Part shown: positions 17,513 to 26,203 of the stretch, in pieces | How positions within the stretch are numbered: the first letter of the stretch is position 1 | How the letters are laid out: the number at the start of each line of letters is the position of its first letter | DNA from: JBAXQQ01 sp037131695 | Lineage (GTDB): Bacteria; Armatimonadota; Hebobacteria; CAIYQO01 | Direction of reading: 5' to 3' | DNA: 64,000 bases | NCBI GenBank assembly: GCA_964638715.1 | Contig: CAZWZF010000003.1 | Span: 124,001 to 188,000, forward strand | Made by a program: the position numbers and the translations under genes | Notes under the pieces: generated by a model | Seen by the model: only the letters and a program-made list of their open reading frames with translations | The model's database searches: none | What the model was told of the DNA's origin: nothing

Positions 17513-18602
17513 GAAAGATTTAATATCAATCCGTGATTTATCAAATGATGCTATATTGTCTTTATTTGAAATCGCTAATTCTTTTAATTCTGATTTACAC
17601 AAAAGATTAAAACTCGCCAATGATGCATTAATGGCAGCACTTTTTTACGAACCAAGTACTCGTACCCGTATGTCTTTTGAATCTGCAATGCTCCGATTAG
17701 GTGGACAAGTTATTAATATGACTGACCCGATGGCTTCGTCTGCTTCAAAAGGCGAAACTCTGGCAGATACTGTAAGAATTATCGAGAATTACACCGACAT
17801 TATTGTCTTACGTCACCCGTCAGAAGGCGCAGCAAAAATTTCTGCTGAGAATACCACTATTCCAGTAATCAATGCCGGCGATGGCGCGCGAGAACATCCA
17901 ACTCAAACTTTACTTGACTTATATACCATCTTCCGTGAAAAAGGGACGTTGGAAGGTGTGAAAGTTGCTCTTTGCGGTGATTTAAAGCATGGTCGTACGG
18001 TTCACTCATTAGCGCAGGGATTATCACGCTTTGGCGCAAAAATGATATGTGTTGCACCTCATGGATTAGAGATGCCTGCTGATTTATCTGACCGACTAAT
18101 TAGAAAATATAATGCTGAGTTTGTATCTTATAACTCGTTGCAATCAGCACCTTTAGATGATTGTGATGTTTTATATGTAACAAGAGTACAAAAAGAAAGA
18201 TTCGCTGATCCGCTTGAATTTGAAAGTGTTAAAAAATCTTATGTGGTATCAAAAGACACTTTGAAGAAATGCCAGTCTGATACTATCATTTTACATCCAT
18301 TACCGCGCGTTGATGAATTAGATTATACAATTGATGACGACCCGCGTGCAGCATACTTCCGCCAGGCTGCATACGGTGTACCAGTGAGAATGGCTTTGAT
18401 TGCCGCAATGTTGGGATTAGTGAATGTCTCTACTTTAAAAGAAAACCAGGTAAGTGAAGTAACCGGTGTCATAACCGATAACATTTGTGGAAATCCCCGT
18501 TGTATTTCCCGTAATGAACCAATTGCAAAGCATAGCATGTATAAAATGCCTGACGGATTGTTGCGATGTTCATATTGTGAAAAATATCAGGAGATGAGTT
18601 GA
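17505..18602 (+). CDS. pyrB: Aspartate carbamoyltransferase with fused PyrI-type zinc domain
   Basis: 365 residues. The catalytic chain (1 to about 315) has the carbamoyl-phosphate site STRTR (51-55), SKGET (81-85), HPTQTLLDLYT (from H131) and the aspartate-binding HPLPRVDE. It makes carbamoyl-aspartate, the committed pyrimidine step. The final 50 residues are not part of a normal catalytic chain. They carry C328-x4-C333 and C355-x2-C358 in the contexts NICGNPRCIS and LRCSYCEK, matching the zinc domain of the regulatory subunit PyrI. PyrI's nucleotide-binding domain is absent. The start at 17505 has GACGAGGG 5 nt upstream and overlaps the pyrR stop. Confidence 0.95.
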   Translation: MNKKDLISIRDLSNDAILSLFEIANSFNSDLHKRLKLANDALMAALFYEPSTRTRMSFESAMLRLGGQVINMTDPMASSASKGETLADTVRIIENYTDIIVLRHPSEGAAKISAENTTIPVINAGDGAREHPTQTLLDLYTIFREKGTLEGVKVALCGDLKHGRTVHSLAQGLSRFGAKMICVAPHGLEMPADLSDRLIRKYNAEFVSYNSLQSAPLDDCDVLYVTRVQKERFADPLEFESVKKSYVVSKDTLKKCQSDTIILHPLPRVDELDYTIDDDPRAAYFRQAAYGVPVRMALIAAMLGLVNVSTLKENQVSEVTGVITDNICGNPRCISRNEPIAKHSMYKMPDGLLRCSYCEKYQEMS

Positions 18603-19828
18603 ATAACTTATTAATTACTGATGTTGAATATTATGGTGAGAAAGTTAATTTGCTTGCTAACAGCAAAGGATTTTCCGTGTCAAGTGACCGAGTTAGCAAT
18701 AGTGTTGATTTAATTAATGGCAATGGCTTAACAGCTTTACCTGGATTTGTTGATATTCACGTTCATTTTCGCGATCCAGGATTTACTAAAAAAGAAGATA
18801 TCATGACTGGGGCGCGCGCAGCAGCTGCAGGTGGATATACTCTTGTAACGCCAGAGCCGAATACCAGGCCAGTAATTGATAATATTTCTAATTATAATGA
18901 AATCCAGAATAAAATGAACTCGCTGCCCGTAACAGTAATGCAAAAAGCCGCTGTTACATTAGGTCAACAGGGAACTATTCTTACTGATTTAGTTAATCTA
19001 TATAATTCAGGTTCACCCGCTTTCAGTGATGATGGTGAACCGATTGTAAATGAAAATATTTTGATTGATGCTTTTAAGATTTTAGCCTCGCTGCCTGGTT
19101 GCCCGGTAATAACCGCGCATTGTGAAGAAACACCAAAATCTGCAGAAAAAGTAATCCTTGCTTTAGGTAATGGTGCTGAAATGATGCGTGAGGCTGAAAT
19201 AGTATCTTGCAATATTGAAGCCTTACGAAAGGCAGGTTGCGGTAGATTGCATATTCAGCATGTAAGCTTAGCGAAGACCGTGGATATAATCTCCAAAGCG
19301 AAGAAAGATGGATTAAATGTGACTGCTGAAGTTTCACCACATCATTTGTTATTATCACTTGAAGATATCGTAACAGATGACGCAAATTGGAAAATGAATC
19401 CTCCATTAAGGTCAAGATCTGACATGATGGCAATGAGGGATGCTTTGGCTAAAGGAATAATTGATATTATTGCAACTGATCATGCGCCACATTCTGTGAT
19501 TGACAAAAATGCCGGATGGGAAAAGGCTCCTTTTGGAATAACAGGTTTAGAAACATCATTTCCACTGATTTACCAATTAGTGTTAGATGGATACATAACA
19601 TTAAGCACATTGGCAGAAATAATGTCAGTAAAACCTGAAAAGATTTTATTTAACAAAAAAGTAAATGCCGGGTTAACATTAGTAGATTTGAATAAAAGGT
19701 GGTCTGTTAAAAAGTTTTATTCCAAGTCATCAAATAGCCCATTTATCGGTCGTCAAATGACTGGTAAAGTAATATATACAATCAATAAGGGAAAGATAAT
19801 AACCGCCGATGGGGCAGTAATCTTTTAA
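18599..19828 (+). CDS. pyrC: Dihydroorotase
   Basis: 409-residue type I amidohydrolase that cyclises carbamoyl-aspartate to dihydroorotate, the third pyrimidine step. Metal ligands appear in VDIHVHFRDPG (H54, H56), a PNT-equivalent PEPNTRPV segment, AHCEE, SPHHLLL and the catalytic aspartate in IATDHAPH near residue 297. It starts with TTG, 4 nt overlapping the pyrB stop (TTGA), with AGGAG just upstream; translation is probably coupled. Length is normal for the class. Confidence 0.95.
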   Translation: MNNLLITDVEYYGEKVNLLANSKGFSVSSDRVSNSVDLINGNGLTALPGFVDIHVHFRDPGFTKKEDIMTGARAAAAGGYTLVTPEPNTRPVIDNISNYNEIQNKMNSLPVTVMQKAAVTLGQQGTILTDLVNLYNSGSPAFSDDGEPIVNENILIDAFKILASLPGCPVITAHCEETPKSAEKVILALGNGAEMMREAEIVSCNIEALRKAGCGRLHIQHVSLAKTVDIISKAKKDGLNVTAEVSPHHLLLSLEDIVTDDANWKMNPPLRSRSDMMAMRDALAKGIIDIIATDHAPHSVIDKNAGWEKAPFGITGLETSFPLIYQLVLDGYITLSTLAEIMSVKPEKILFNKKVNAGLTLVDLNKRWSVKKFYSKSSNSPFIGRQMTGKVIYTINKGKIITADGAVIF

Positions 19829-19848
19829 TTCAAGTAATGGGGAAAGAT

Positions 19849-20985
19849 ATGCAGGCAAAATTAATACTTAGTGATGGTACAGTTTTTGTGGGGCAATCAA
19901 TCGGTGCCGCTGCAACTAATATCGGTGAGGTTGTATTTAATACATCTATGACAGGTTATCAGGAAATGTTGACTGACCCGAGTTATCGCGGTCAGATACT
20001 AACCCTGACATATCCGATTATTGGAAGCTATGGCGTGAATATTGAAGATTGGGAATCAAATAATGTGCAGGTTCGCGGTTTAGTTGTTAAACAATTGTGC
20101 GATCGGCATAGCAACTGGCGGGCTAATGAAGCTTTGGACACCTTCTTAGTTAAGCATAATATCCCTGGAATTGCCGGGATTGATACTCGAATGCTAACAA
20201 GGATAATTCGTTCGCACGGTGTAATGATGGGCATTATTAGTGGCGAAGATTTATCTGTCGAAGAGTTACAGCAGAGACTTGCATCAGCTCCTGATTATGG
20301 TTTAACAGATTATGTCCGTGAGGTTTCTGCGGGTAGAGTTTATTCCTGGGATGAACAGGTGCAGGAACCTTATGATAAAATGGTTAGATTTACATCAAAT
20401 CCACCGCTGAAAATTACAGTAGTAGACTACGGTGTGAAAAGAAATATCCTTCGTCTTTTAGCTTCACGGGGTTGTGAAGTACGAGTGGTTCCTTGCGATG
20501 CAACTGCTGAGGAGATACTTGCTGGAAATCCTGATGGATTAGCATTCTCTCCAGGGCCTGGCGACCCGGCAACCCTTGGATACGCAATTGATAGTATGCA
20601 AGGTGTAGTGAAATCCGGCAAACCGATATTAGGAATCTGCCTTGGTCATCAGCTTATGGCATGGGCCTTTGGCGGTAAAACATTTAAATTGAAATTCGGT
20701 CATCGTGGAAGCAATCACCCAGTTAAAGACCTTGTTCGAGATGGGGCTATTCATATCACCGCGCAGAATCATGGTTATGCTGTTGATGCTGAAAGTATTA
20801 AAGGTTCCGGTTTGAATGTATCACACATTAATCTAAATGATGGTACTGTTGAAGGTATGATACATGAAGAATTACCAATTATGACCATGCAATTCCACCC
20901 GGAAGCAAGTGGCGGACCTCGTGATACTGAATATATGTTTGATGAATTTATTCGATTGGTTGACAAACATCGGGTATCACGATGA
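19849..20985 (+). CDS. carA: Carbamoyl-phosphate synthase small (glutaminase) subunit
   Basis: 378 residues. The N-terminal half has the CarA-specific pattern GEVVFNTSMTGYQEMLTDPSY. The C-terminal class I glutamine amidotransferase domain holds the nucleophile elbow GICLGHQLMAWAFGG and the His-Glu pair in FHPEASGGP. It supplies ammonia from glutamine to CarB. I choose 19849 over 19837 because GGGGAAAG lies 5 nt before 19849 and nothing comparable lies before the first ATG. The 3' end overlaps the Nudix gene by 4 nt (ATGA). Confidence 0.95.
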   Translation: MQAKLILSDGTVFVGQSIGAAATNIGEVVFNTSMTGYQEMLTDPSYRGQILTLTYPIIGSYGVNIEDWESNNVQVRGLVVKQLCDRHSNWRANEALDTFLVKHNIPGIAGIDTRMLTRIIRSHGVMMGIISGEDLSVEELQQRLASAPDYGLTDYVREVSAGRVYSWDEQVQEPYDKMVRFTSNPPLKITVVDYGVKRNILRLLASRGCEVRVVPCDATAEEILAGNPDGLAFSPGPGDPATLGYAIDSMQGVVKSGKPILGICLGHQLMAWAFGGKTFKLKFGHRGSNHPVKDLVRDGAIHITAQNHGYAVDAESIKGSGLNVSHINLNDGTVEGMIHEELPIMTMQFHPEASGGPRDTEYMFDEFIRLVDKHRVSR

Positions 20986-21512
20986 CTTTTCGAAAAACCG
21001 GCAAAGTATCGTATGAGATACGACCGGTAGTAATGGTTATGGCTGAGAAAGATGATTATATTTTACTTTGCCAACTCGCAAAAGGTGAATATGCCGGTTA
21101 TTGGCTGCTGCCATCCAATATATTGGAAAATGGATTGATAAATACTGTAGAGAATATCGTTAAAAACAGGTTAAACACCGATGTCTCAGAGTTGAAAATG
21201 GTCGGTGTAACTGAAGAAAAAGATTTTACGCAAAATTGCGTATATCGCTTTCTTTTCTCTGTTAAATTGGCTGGAGAACCATATTGCGTTGATGATAATG
21301 ATTATTTTCAATGCAGATGGTTCAGTCGTGAAGCTGCTAACGAAATGTTGCAGGAAAAAGATGCCGTGCCTAAAATTGGCATAATGGGAATTATAAAAAA
21401 ATGGGCTGATGGTGAAGAAATATTGCCATTAACTGAATTTGATGAAAACATGCAATGTCCTTGCGGGTCAGGTTATGGCTATCGAGGCTGTTGTGGGTGG
21501 GACTTAAAATAA
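20982..21512 (+). CDS. Nudix-fold protein with C-terminal SEC-C zinc motif
   Basis: 176 residues. Residues 10-140 look like a Nudix fold (RPVVMVMAEKDDYILLCQL, then GYWLLPSNILENGLINTVENIVKNRL). The catalytic Nudix box is badly degraded: the expected REUxEE acids are replaced (ENIVKNRLNTDV), so hydrolysis is doubtful. The C-terminus CPCGSGYGYRGCCG is a full SEC-C metal-binding motif, the type seen at the end of SecA. I know no described role for such a protein in pyrimidine synthesis. Its position inside the pyr operon, overlapping carA by 4 nt, suggests a regulatory or nucleotide-sensing job. Confidence 0.75.
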   Translation: MTFRKTGKVSYEIRPVVMVMAEKDDYILLCQLAKGEYAGYWLLPSNILENGLINTVENIVKNRLNTDVSELKMVGVTEEKDFTQNCVYRFLFSVKLAGEPYCVDDNDYFQCRWFSREAANEMLQEKDAVPKIGIMGIIKKWADGEEILPLTEFDENMQCPCGSGYGYRGCCGWDLK

Positions 21513-21516
21513 CCGG

Positions 21517-21606
21517 TGTGTAAGTTGCGGTGTTTGCGAAAGCAAATGTCCTAATAGTTTACCGGTAAGTGAATTAATGAAAGAAATTACTATAACATTT
21601 AAATAA
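21517..21606 (+). pseudogene. Remnant of a 4Fe-4S ferredoxin-like C-terminus
   Basis: A 29-codon open stretch with no start codon that translates as CVSCGVCESKCPNSLPVSEL and continues MKEITITFK before a TAA. The CxxCxxCxxxCP spacing is a 4Fe-4S motif very like the C-terminal clusters of Fe-S aldo/keto reductases, such as the one at 42-1166. It lies in the +1 frame relative to the Nudix gene and begins 4 nt after that gene's stop codon. It may be a decayed gene end, or a frameshift extension of the Nudix protein. Confidence 0.55.
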
Positions 21607-21634
21607 TCAGGTTTATAAAGGATAAGGTGTTAAT

Positions 21635-23326
21635 ATGCCGTTAAGAACAGATTTGCATAAAGTAATGGTTATTGGGTCAGGCCCGATTGTAATTGGACAG
21701 GCTGCTGAATTCGATTACGCTGGAACACAGGCATGTCGTTCGTTGCGTGAAGAAGGCTTGTCTGTGGTGCTTGTAAACAGTAACCCGGCAACAATAATGA
21801 CTGATATTAATATGGCGGATAAAGTTTATGTAGAGCCATTAACTGTTGAGTTTCTTACCAGAATTATTGCAAAAGAACGTCCAGATGGTTTATTGCCGAC
21901 ATTAGGTGGCCAAACTGGTTTGAATCTTGCTACAAAATTAGCAAAAAAAGGCATTTTAGAGCAGTATGGTGTTGAACTGTTGGGAACTCCTCTCGAGTCT
22001 ATCGAAAAAGCTGAAGACCGTGAACACTTCAAAAACCTGATGCAGGAAATCGGCGAACCTGTGCCGGAATCTGCAATTGCTGAAAATTTTCAGGATGTTA
22101 AAGATTTTGTGGCTGAAATGGAAAGAATTGAAGCAAAAACTGGTCAGCCAGCTTATCCAATAATCGTTAGACCTGCATATACTTTAGGTGGTACCGGTGG
22201 TGGTATTGCTTATAACTGGGAAGAATTAAACGAAATTTCCAATCGTGGTTTTCGTATGTCAATGACACAGCAGTTATTACTGGAAAGATGCTTATTGGGT
22301 TGGAAAGAAATAGAATACGAAGTAATGCGTGATGGGGCAGGCAACTGTATAACAATTTGTAATATGGAAAATTTTGACCCAATGGGGATTCATACCGGCG
22401 ATAGCATCGTAATTGCTCCGAGTCAGACTCTAACTGATAAAGAATACCAGATGTTGCGAACCGCTTCATTAAAGATTATTCGTGCATTAGGTATTTGGGG
22501 TGGGTGCAACGTTCAGTTGGCACTTGATCCTAAGACATACAGCTATTATGTCATTGAAGTTAACCCGCGAGTAAGCCGTTCTTCGGCTCTTGCTTCAAAA
22601 GCTACTGGTTATCCGATTGCCCGTGTTGCCGCAAAGATTGCTGTCGGTTTGCGTCTTGATGAAATTCAAAATGCTGTAACAAAAAGGACGCTTGCCTGTT
22701 TTGAACCAGCACTTGATTATTGTGTATTAAAAATACCGCGCTGGCCATTCGATAAATTTAATTTTGCCAACAGAACGGTTGGCACTCAAATGAAAGCCAC
22801 CGGTGAGGTCATGTCAATTGACAGAACATTTGAGGGTGCCTTAATGAAGGCAGTTCGTTCATTAGAAATAGGTCAATACGGACTTGCGCTAAAAGGTGTT
22901 TCTGAATGGTCTGATATGAAAATTGAAGAAGTGTTAATACATGCCACCGACCAGCGACTATTTGTAATTTGCGAAGCATTCCGACGCGGTATGGATGTCG
23001 AGGAAATACATCAATTAACTTATGTTGACCCATGGTTCTTGAAAAAAGTTAAAGATTTAGTTGATATTGAAACAGAGTTAAAGAAATATAAAGGGATGCC
23101 CGGTGAAGAATTATTAAGAAAAGCAAAAGTCTCTGGATTCAATGACCATTATCTGGCGGAAATATGGGGAATTAAAGAATGTGATTTACGCGATAGACGT
23201 CGCGAGTTGAATATTCGCCCAGTGTATAAATATGTTGATACTTGTGCTGCTGAGTTTGAATCAGAAACTCCATATTTCTATTCGACATACGAAACTGAAA
23301 ATGAATTATTTAAATCAGGTGTATAA
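21635..23326 (+). CDS. carB1: Carbamoyl-phosphate synthase large chain, N-terminal half
   Basis: 563 residues covering the first synthetase unit of CarB: the opening KVMVIGSGPIVIGQAAEFDYAG, an ATP-grasp domain (VRPAYTLGGTGGG, EVNPRVSRSSALASKATGYP), and the oligomerisation domain to the end. It would form carboxyphosphate and carbamate from bicarbonate, ATP and CarA-derived ammonia. In most bacteria this is the first half of a roughly 1070-residue chain. Here it ends at the usual domain boundary with a normal TAA, and the second half is a separate gene 1 kb downstream. Split carB is known in Aquifex and methanogens. AAAGGATAAGG precedes the ATG. Confidence 0.93.
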   Translation: MPLRTDLHKVMVIGSGPIVIGQAAEFDYAGTQACRSLREEGLSVVLVNSNPATIMTDINMADKVYVEPLTVEFLTRIIAKERPDGLLPTLGGQTGLNLATKLAKKGILEQYGVELLGTPLESIEKAEDREHFKNLMQEIGEPVPESAIAENFQDVKDFVAEMERIEAKTGQPAYPIIVRPAYTLGGTGGGIAYNWEELNEISNRGFRMSMTQQLLLERCLLGWKEIEYEVMRDGAGNCITICNMENFDPMGIHTGDSIVIAPSQTLTDKEYQMLRTASLKIIRALGIWGGCNVQLALDPKTYSYYVIEVNPRVSRSSALASKATGYPIARVAAKIAVGLRLDEIQNAVTKRTLACFEPALDYCVLKIPRWPFDKFNFANRTVGTQMKATGEVMSIDRTFEGALMKAVRSLEIGQYGLALKGVSEWSDMKIEEVLIHATDQRLFVICEAFRRGMDVEEIHQLTYVDPWFLKKVKDLVDIETELKKYKGMPGEELLRKAKVSGFNDHYLAEIWGIKECDLRDRRRELNIRPVYKYVDTCAAEFESETPYFYSTYETENELFKSGV

Positions 23327-23329
23327 ATT

Positions 23330-24004
23330 TTGAGTTATTTTGATAAAAAAACCATAAACTTTCTACAAAATCTGAAAGAAAATAATGATAAAGTCTGGTT
23401 TAAAGAGAACGAAAACGATTATCGTGGATTCGTCCTTGAGCCTTTGCAAGACTTGGTTGAAGATTTAAGCGATACCATGTTGGATATTGATGATGAAATT
23501 GAAACCAATCCAGCTATTGGGAAAACTATTTCTCGGATTTATCGCGATATTCGTTTTTCAAAAGATAAGTCACCTTTCCGCAGCAATATGTGGATAACAT
23601 TCAAGCGACCAATAAAAGATTGGCAGGATTATCCTGGATTTTTCTTTGAGATCGCGCCAGATCATTATTGTTACGGTATGGGGTTCTATAACGCATCTAT
23701 AAAAACAATGGATATTTTTCGTAAGAAAATCCAACTTTTCCCTGATGGTTTTAGAAAAGTTATATCTTTTTTGAATAATGAAAAATCTGATTTTATTGTT
23801 GGTGGCGAAAGTTATAAAAAGATTTTAAATGCAACAATTCCAGATGACTTGCAATCCTGGTATCAAAAGAAGTCATTTTATATTATCCGGAATTGTGAGA
23901 TTGATGACAGGCTCTTTAGTGACGATTTTCTAAATACTCTTTCTAATGATTTAATAATGCTTAAACCGTTATATAAATATATGTTAGCGATAAAGGAAGG
24001 TTAA
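23330..24004 (+). CDS. DUF2461 family protein
   Basis: 224 residues beginning (TTG start) MSYFDKKTINFLQNLKENN, followed by KVWFKENENDYR, RIYRDIRFSKDKSPF and a GMGFYNASIKTMDIFRKKI-like segment, all typical of the DUF2461/TIGR02453 family. The family is widespread and cytoplasmic, and its biochemical role is unknown to me. It begins 3 nt after the carB1 stop and is followed 1 nt later by a Dabb gene, so it is firmly in the pyr transcript between the two carB halves. Confidence 0.88.
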   Translation: MSYFDKKTINFLQNLKENNDKVWFKENENDYRGFVLEPLQDLVEDLSDTMLDIDDEIETNPAIGKTISRIYRDIRFSKDKSPFRSNMWITFKRPIKDWQDYPGFFFEIAPDHYCYGMGFYNASIKTMDIFRKKIQLFPDGFRKVISFLNNEKSDFIVGGESYKKILNATIPDDLQSWYQKKSFYIIRNCEIDDRLFSDDFLNTLSNDLIMLKPLYKYMLAIKEG

Positions 24005-24005
24005 A

Positions 24006-24308
24006 ATGTTCATTCACACCGTGTTATTCTGGGCAAAAGAAAGTATCAGCCTGGCTGAAGCTGCAGATTTTGAAGATGGCTTGCAAAGCCTTCGTCAGAT
24101 CGAAAATATTCGTGCTTTTTACGTTGGCACACCGGCTGATACCGACCGTCCAGTTATTGATAGCAGCTACTCTTATGCTTTGATAATTCATTTTGATAAT
24201 GATATAGACCAGAATATTTATCAAGAGCATCCAATACATCATGAATTTATTAAAAATAATTCAAAATACTGGTCTAAAGTATTGGTATATGATTGCGTAA
24301 CTATTTAA
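24006..24308 (+). CDS. Dabb (stress-responsive alpha/beta barrel) domain protein
   Basis: 100 residues. MFIHTVLFWAKE at the start, a central NIRAFYVGTPADT and the HEFIKNNSKYW stretch near the end match the dimeric alpha/beta barrel (Dabb) family. These small homodimers have varied or unknown functions. It lies 1 nt after the DUF2461 gene with AAGGAAGG as Shine-Dalgarno, and 30 nt before carB2. A specific link to pyrimidine metabolism is not evident. Confidence 0.85.
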   Translation: MFIHTVLFWAKESISLAEAADFEDGLQSLRQIENIRAFYVGTPADTDRPVIDSSYSYALIIHFDNDIDQNIYQEHPIHHEFIKNNSKYWSKVLVYDCVTI

Positions 24309-24338
24309 TATCGGTTTTATATTAAAAAGGATAAACTA

Positions 24339-25907
24339 ATGTCAAAAGCAAAACGTGTGGTTGTAATTGGCTCTGGTCCAATTCGAATAGGGCAGGGGAT
24401 TGAGTTTGATTATTGTTCTGTTCACAGTGTATGGGCACTTCGCGAAGAAGGATATGAAGCAGTAATTATAAATAATAATCCCGAAACAGTATCTACAGAC
24501 TTCGACACTTCTGATGCTCTATTTTTTGAGCCACTCACCGAAGACGATGTTATGAATATTATTGATCAAATTAATCCTGAAGGTATAGTTGTTCAATTTG
24601 GCGGACAGACAGCGATTAATTTAGCCGGTCCGTTATCAAGAGCAGGTGTTAAAATACTTGGAACAGATTTCCATGGAATCGAAGTCGCAGAAGACAGGAA
24701 GTTATTTGACGAGTTGCTTACAGAGTTAAGTATTCATCGTCCGAAAGGTAAAGCAGTGGTTTCAGTTGATGAAGCTGTTGAAACAGTTCGCGAATTAGGT
24801 TTTCCGGTATTAGTTCGTCCTTCTTTCGTATTGGGCGGACGGGCAATGGAAATTGTTTATGATGAAGAACAGCTTATTCGTTATATGACATACGCTGTTG
24901 ATGTTTCTCCGGACAGGCCAATTTTAATTGACAGGTACATCATAGGTAAAGAAGTTGAAGTTGATTGCATATCTGATGGCATTGATGTATTGATACCTGG
25001 TATTATGGAGCATATTGAGCGTGCAGGTGTGCATAGTGGCGATTCTATGTCAGTATACCCACCAGTTAGTTTATCACAAAAAGTATGTGACACAGTTGTA
25101 GAGTATGCAATTAAATTATGTCATGGCTTGAATGTAATTGGCTTGATGAATATCCAGTTTGTGGTTGATGAAGATGATGTTGTTTATGTAATTGAAGTTA
25201 ATCCGCGTGCTTCTCGTACAGTGCCATATATGTCAAAAGTGACTGGAGTACCGATGGTGAATGTTGCGACAAAATGTGCTCTGGGCAGGAAATTATCTGA
25301 AATGGGTTTCTCGCATGGATTACTTCCCAGCAAACCTTATTTTTGTGTAAAAGCTCCGGTATTTTCTTTTTCAAAGTTAACTGAAGTTGATGTGTCACTC
25401 GGACCAGAAATGAAATCTACCGGTGAAATTATGGGCGTTGACCCGATATATCCTCATGCTTTATATAAAGCAATGGTAGCATCTGGTATAGACGTGCCAA
25501 TGCATGGATCATTAATTGCCACTATAGCTGATATGGATAAACCACGAGCATTGCCAGTAATTAAGAAGTTTGCTGAAATGGGATTTAAAATATATGCAAC
25601 CCGCGGGACCGCTTTATTCTTAATCGCTAATGGAATTGATGCTCAAAGTGTAGCAAAAGTCAGTCAAGGTAGTCCAAACATTATGGATTTAATACGCAAT
25701 GAAAATATTAACCTTCTGCTTAACACATTGTCACCGGAGAAAACAGTCGAACTGGAAGGTGCTCGCATAAGGCGAGCTACTGTTGAGCATAATATAATTT
25801 GCTTAACGTCACTTGATACTGCTGAAGCGTTATTGTTAGCTATGGATGCACGTAAGAAAGGCGCTGATTTTGAAGTCTATTCGTTAGATGAATTATTGCG
25901 AATGTAA
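24339..25907 (+). CDS. carB2: Carbamoyl-phosphate synthase large chain, C-terminal half
   Basis: 522 residues covering the second synthetase unit: KRVVVIGSGPIRIGQGIEFDY, a second ATP-grasp domain (LVRPSFVLGGRAM, EVNPRASRTVPYMSKVTGVP), and a C-terminal MGS-like allosteric domain (KIYATRGTALFLIANGI). It would phosphorylate carbamate to carbamoyl phosphate and carry any UMP/ornithine-type regulation. Together with carB1 the total is 1085 residues, close to an intact CarB. A Shine-Dalgarno AAAGGATAA precedes the ATG. It is the last gene of the operon and ends in a terminator. Confidence 0.94.
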   Translation: MSKAKRVVVIGSGPIRIGQGIEFDYCSVHSVWALREEGYEAVIINNNPETVSTDFDTSDALFFEPLTEDDVMNIIDQINPEGIVVQFGGQTAINLAGPLSRAGVKILGTDFHGIEVAEDRKLFDELLTELSIHRPKGKAVVSVDEAVETVRELGFPVLVRPSFVLGGRAMEIVYDEEQLIRYMTYAVDVSPDRPILIDRYIIGKEVEVDCISDGIDVLIPGIMEHIERAGVHSGDSMSVYPPVSLSQKVCDTVVEYAIKLCHGLNVIGLMNIQFVVDEDDVVYVIEVNPRASRTVPYMSKVTGVPMVNVATKCALGRKLSEMGFSHGLLPSKPYFCVKAPVFSFSKLTEVDVSLGPEMKSTGEIMGVDPIYPHALYKAMVASGIDVPMHGSLIATIADMDKPRALPVIKKFAEMGFKIYATRGTALFLIANGIDAQSVAKVSQGSPNIMDLIRNENINLLLNTLSPEKTVELEGARIRRATVEHNIICLTSLDTAEALLLAMDARKKGADFEVYSLDELLRM

Positions 25908-25917
25908 ACTGAATTAG

Positions 25918-25956
25918 AATCCCCCGGAATGTAACATCCAGGGGATTTTGTTTTTT
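25918..25956 (+). terminator. Terminator of the pyr operon
   Basis: Stem AATCCCC/GGGGATT extended by an inner GGA-TG/CA-TCC helix, followed by a T-rich tract (TTTTGTTTTTT). Confidence 0.9.
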
Positions 25957-26203
25957 ATTCAATAGTCAGGTTTTTGAATCCAAACATCGTTTTTTCTACT
26001 ATAAAACCAGCACCACCTGAAGGATGAGTATAATCCTTTGCTTTTATGATGATTTTGTTGTTTAATTTTGCAGTAATGTTATCTTCATCTACTGATAGTG
26101 ATAACTCAAAAGGGGAATCTGTTTTAACTTCACATAGGTATTGTCCTAAAATATCTTCTGCACCATCATTTTTACAAATCAATTCATAACCGATATTAGG
26201 CAT
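25955..26203 (-). pseudogene. Detached C-terminal tail of the ADP-ribosylglycohydrolase-family protein
   Basis: An 82-codon frame directly continuing the preceding glycohydrolase gene. Its content (a beta-rich NITAKLNNKIIIKAKDYTHP, then SGGAGFIVEKTMFGFKNLTIE) is what completes the laminin-G/DUF1080-like domain whose first half (YTISADIKIH, GLMARYRGLTRFYA) ends the upstream frame. One skipped base at or just before the stop codon at 26196-26198 would join RFYA to NIGYELICKND. A separate translation start at the ATG at 26203 is possible but would give a half domain. Confidence 0.65.
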
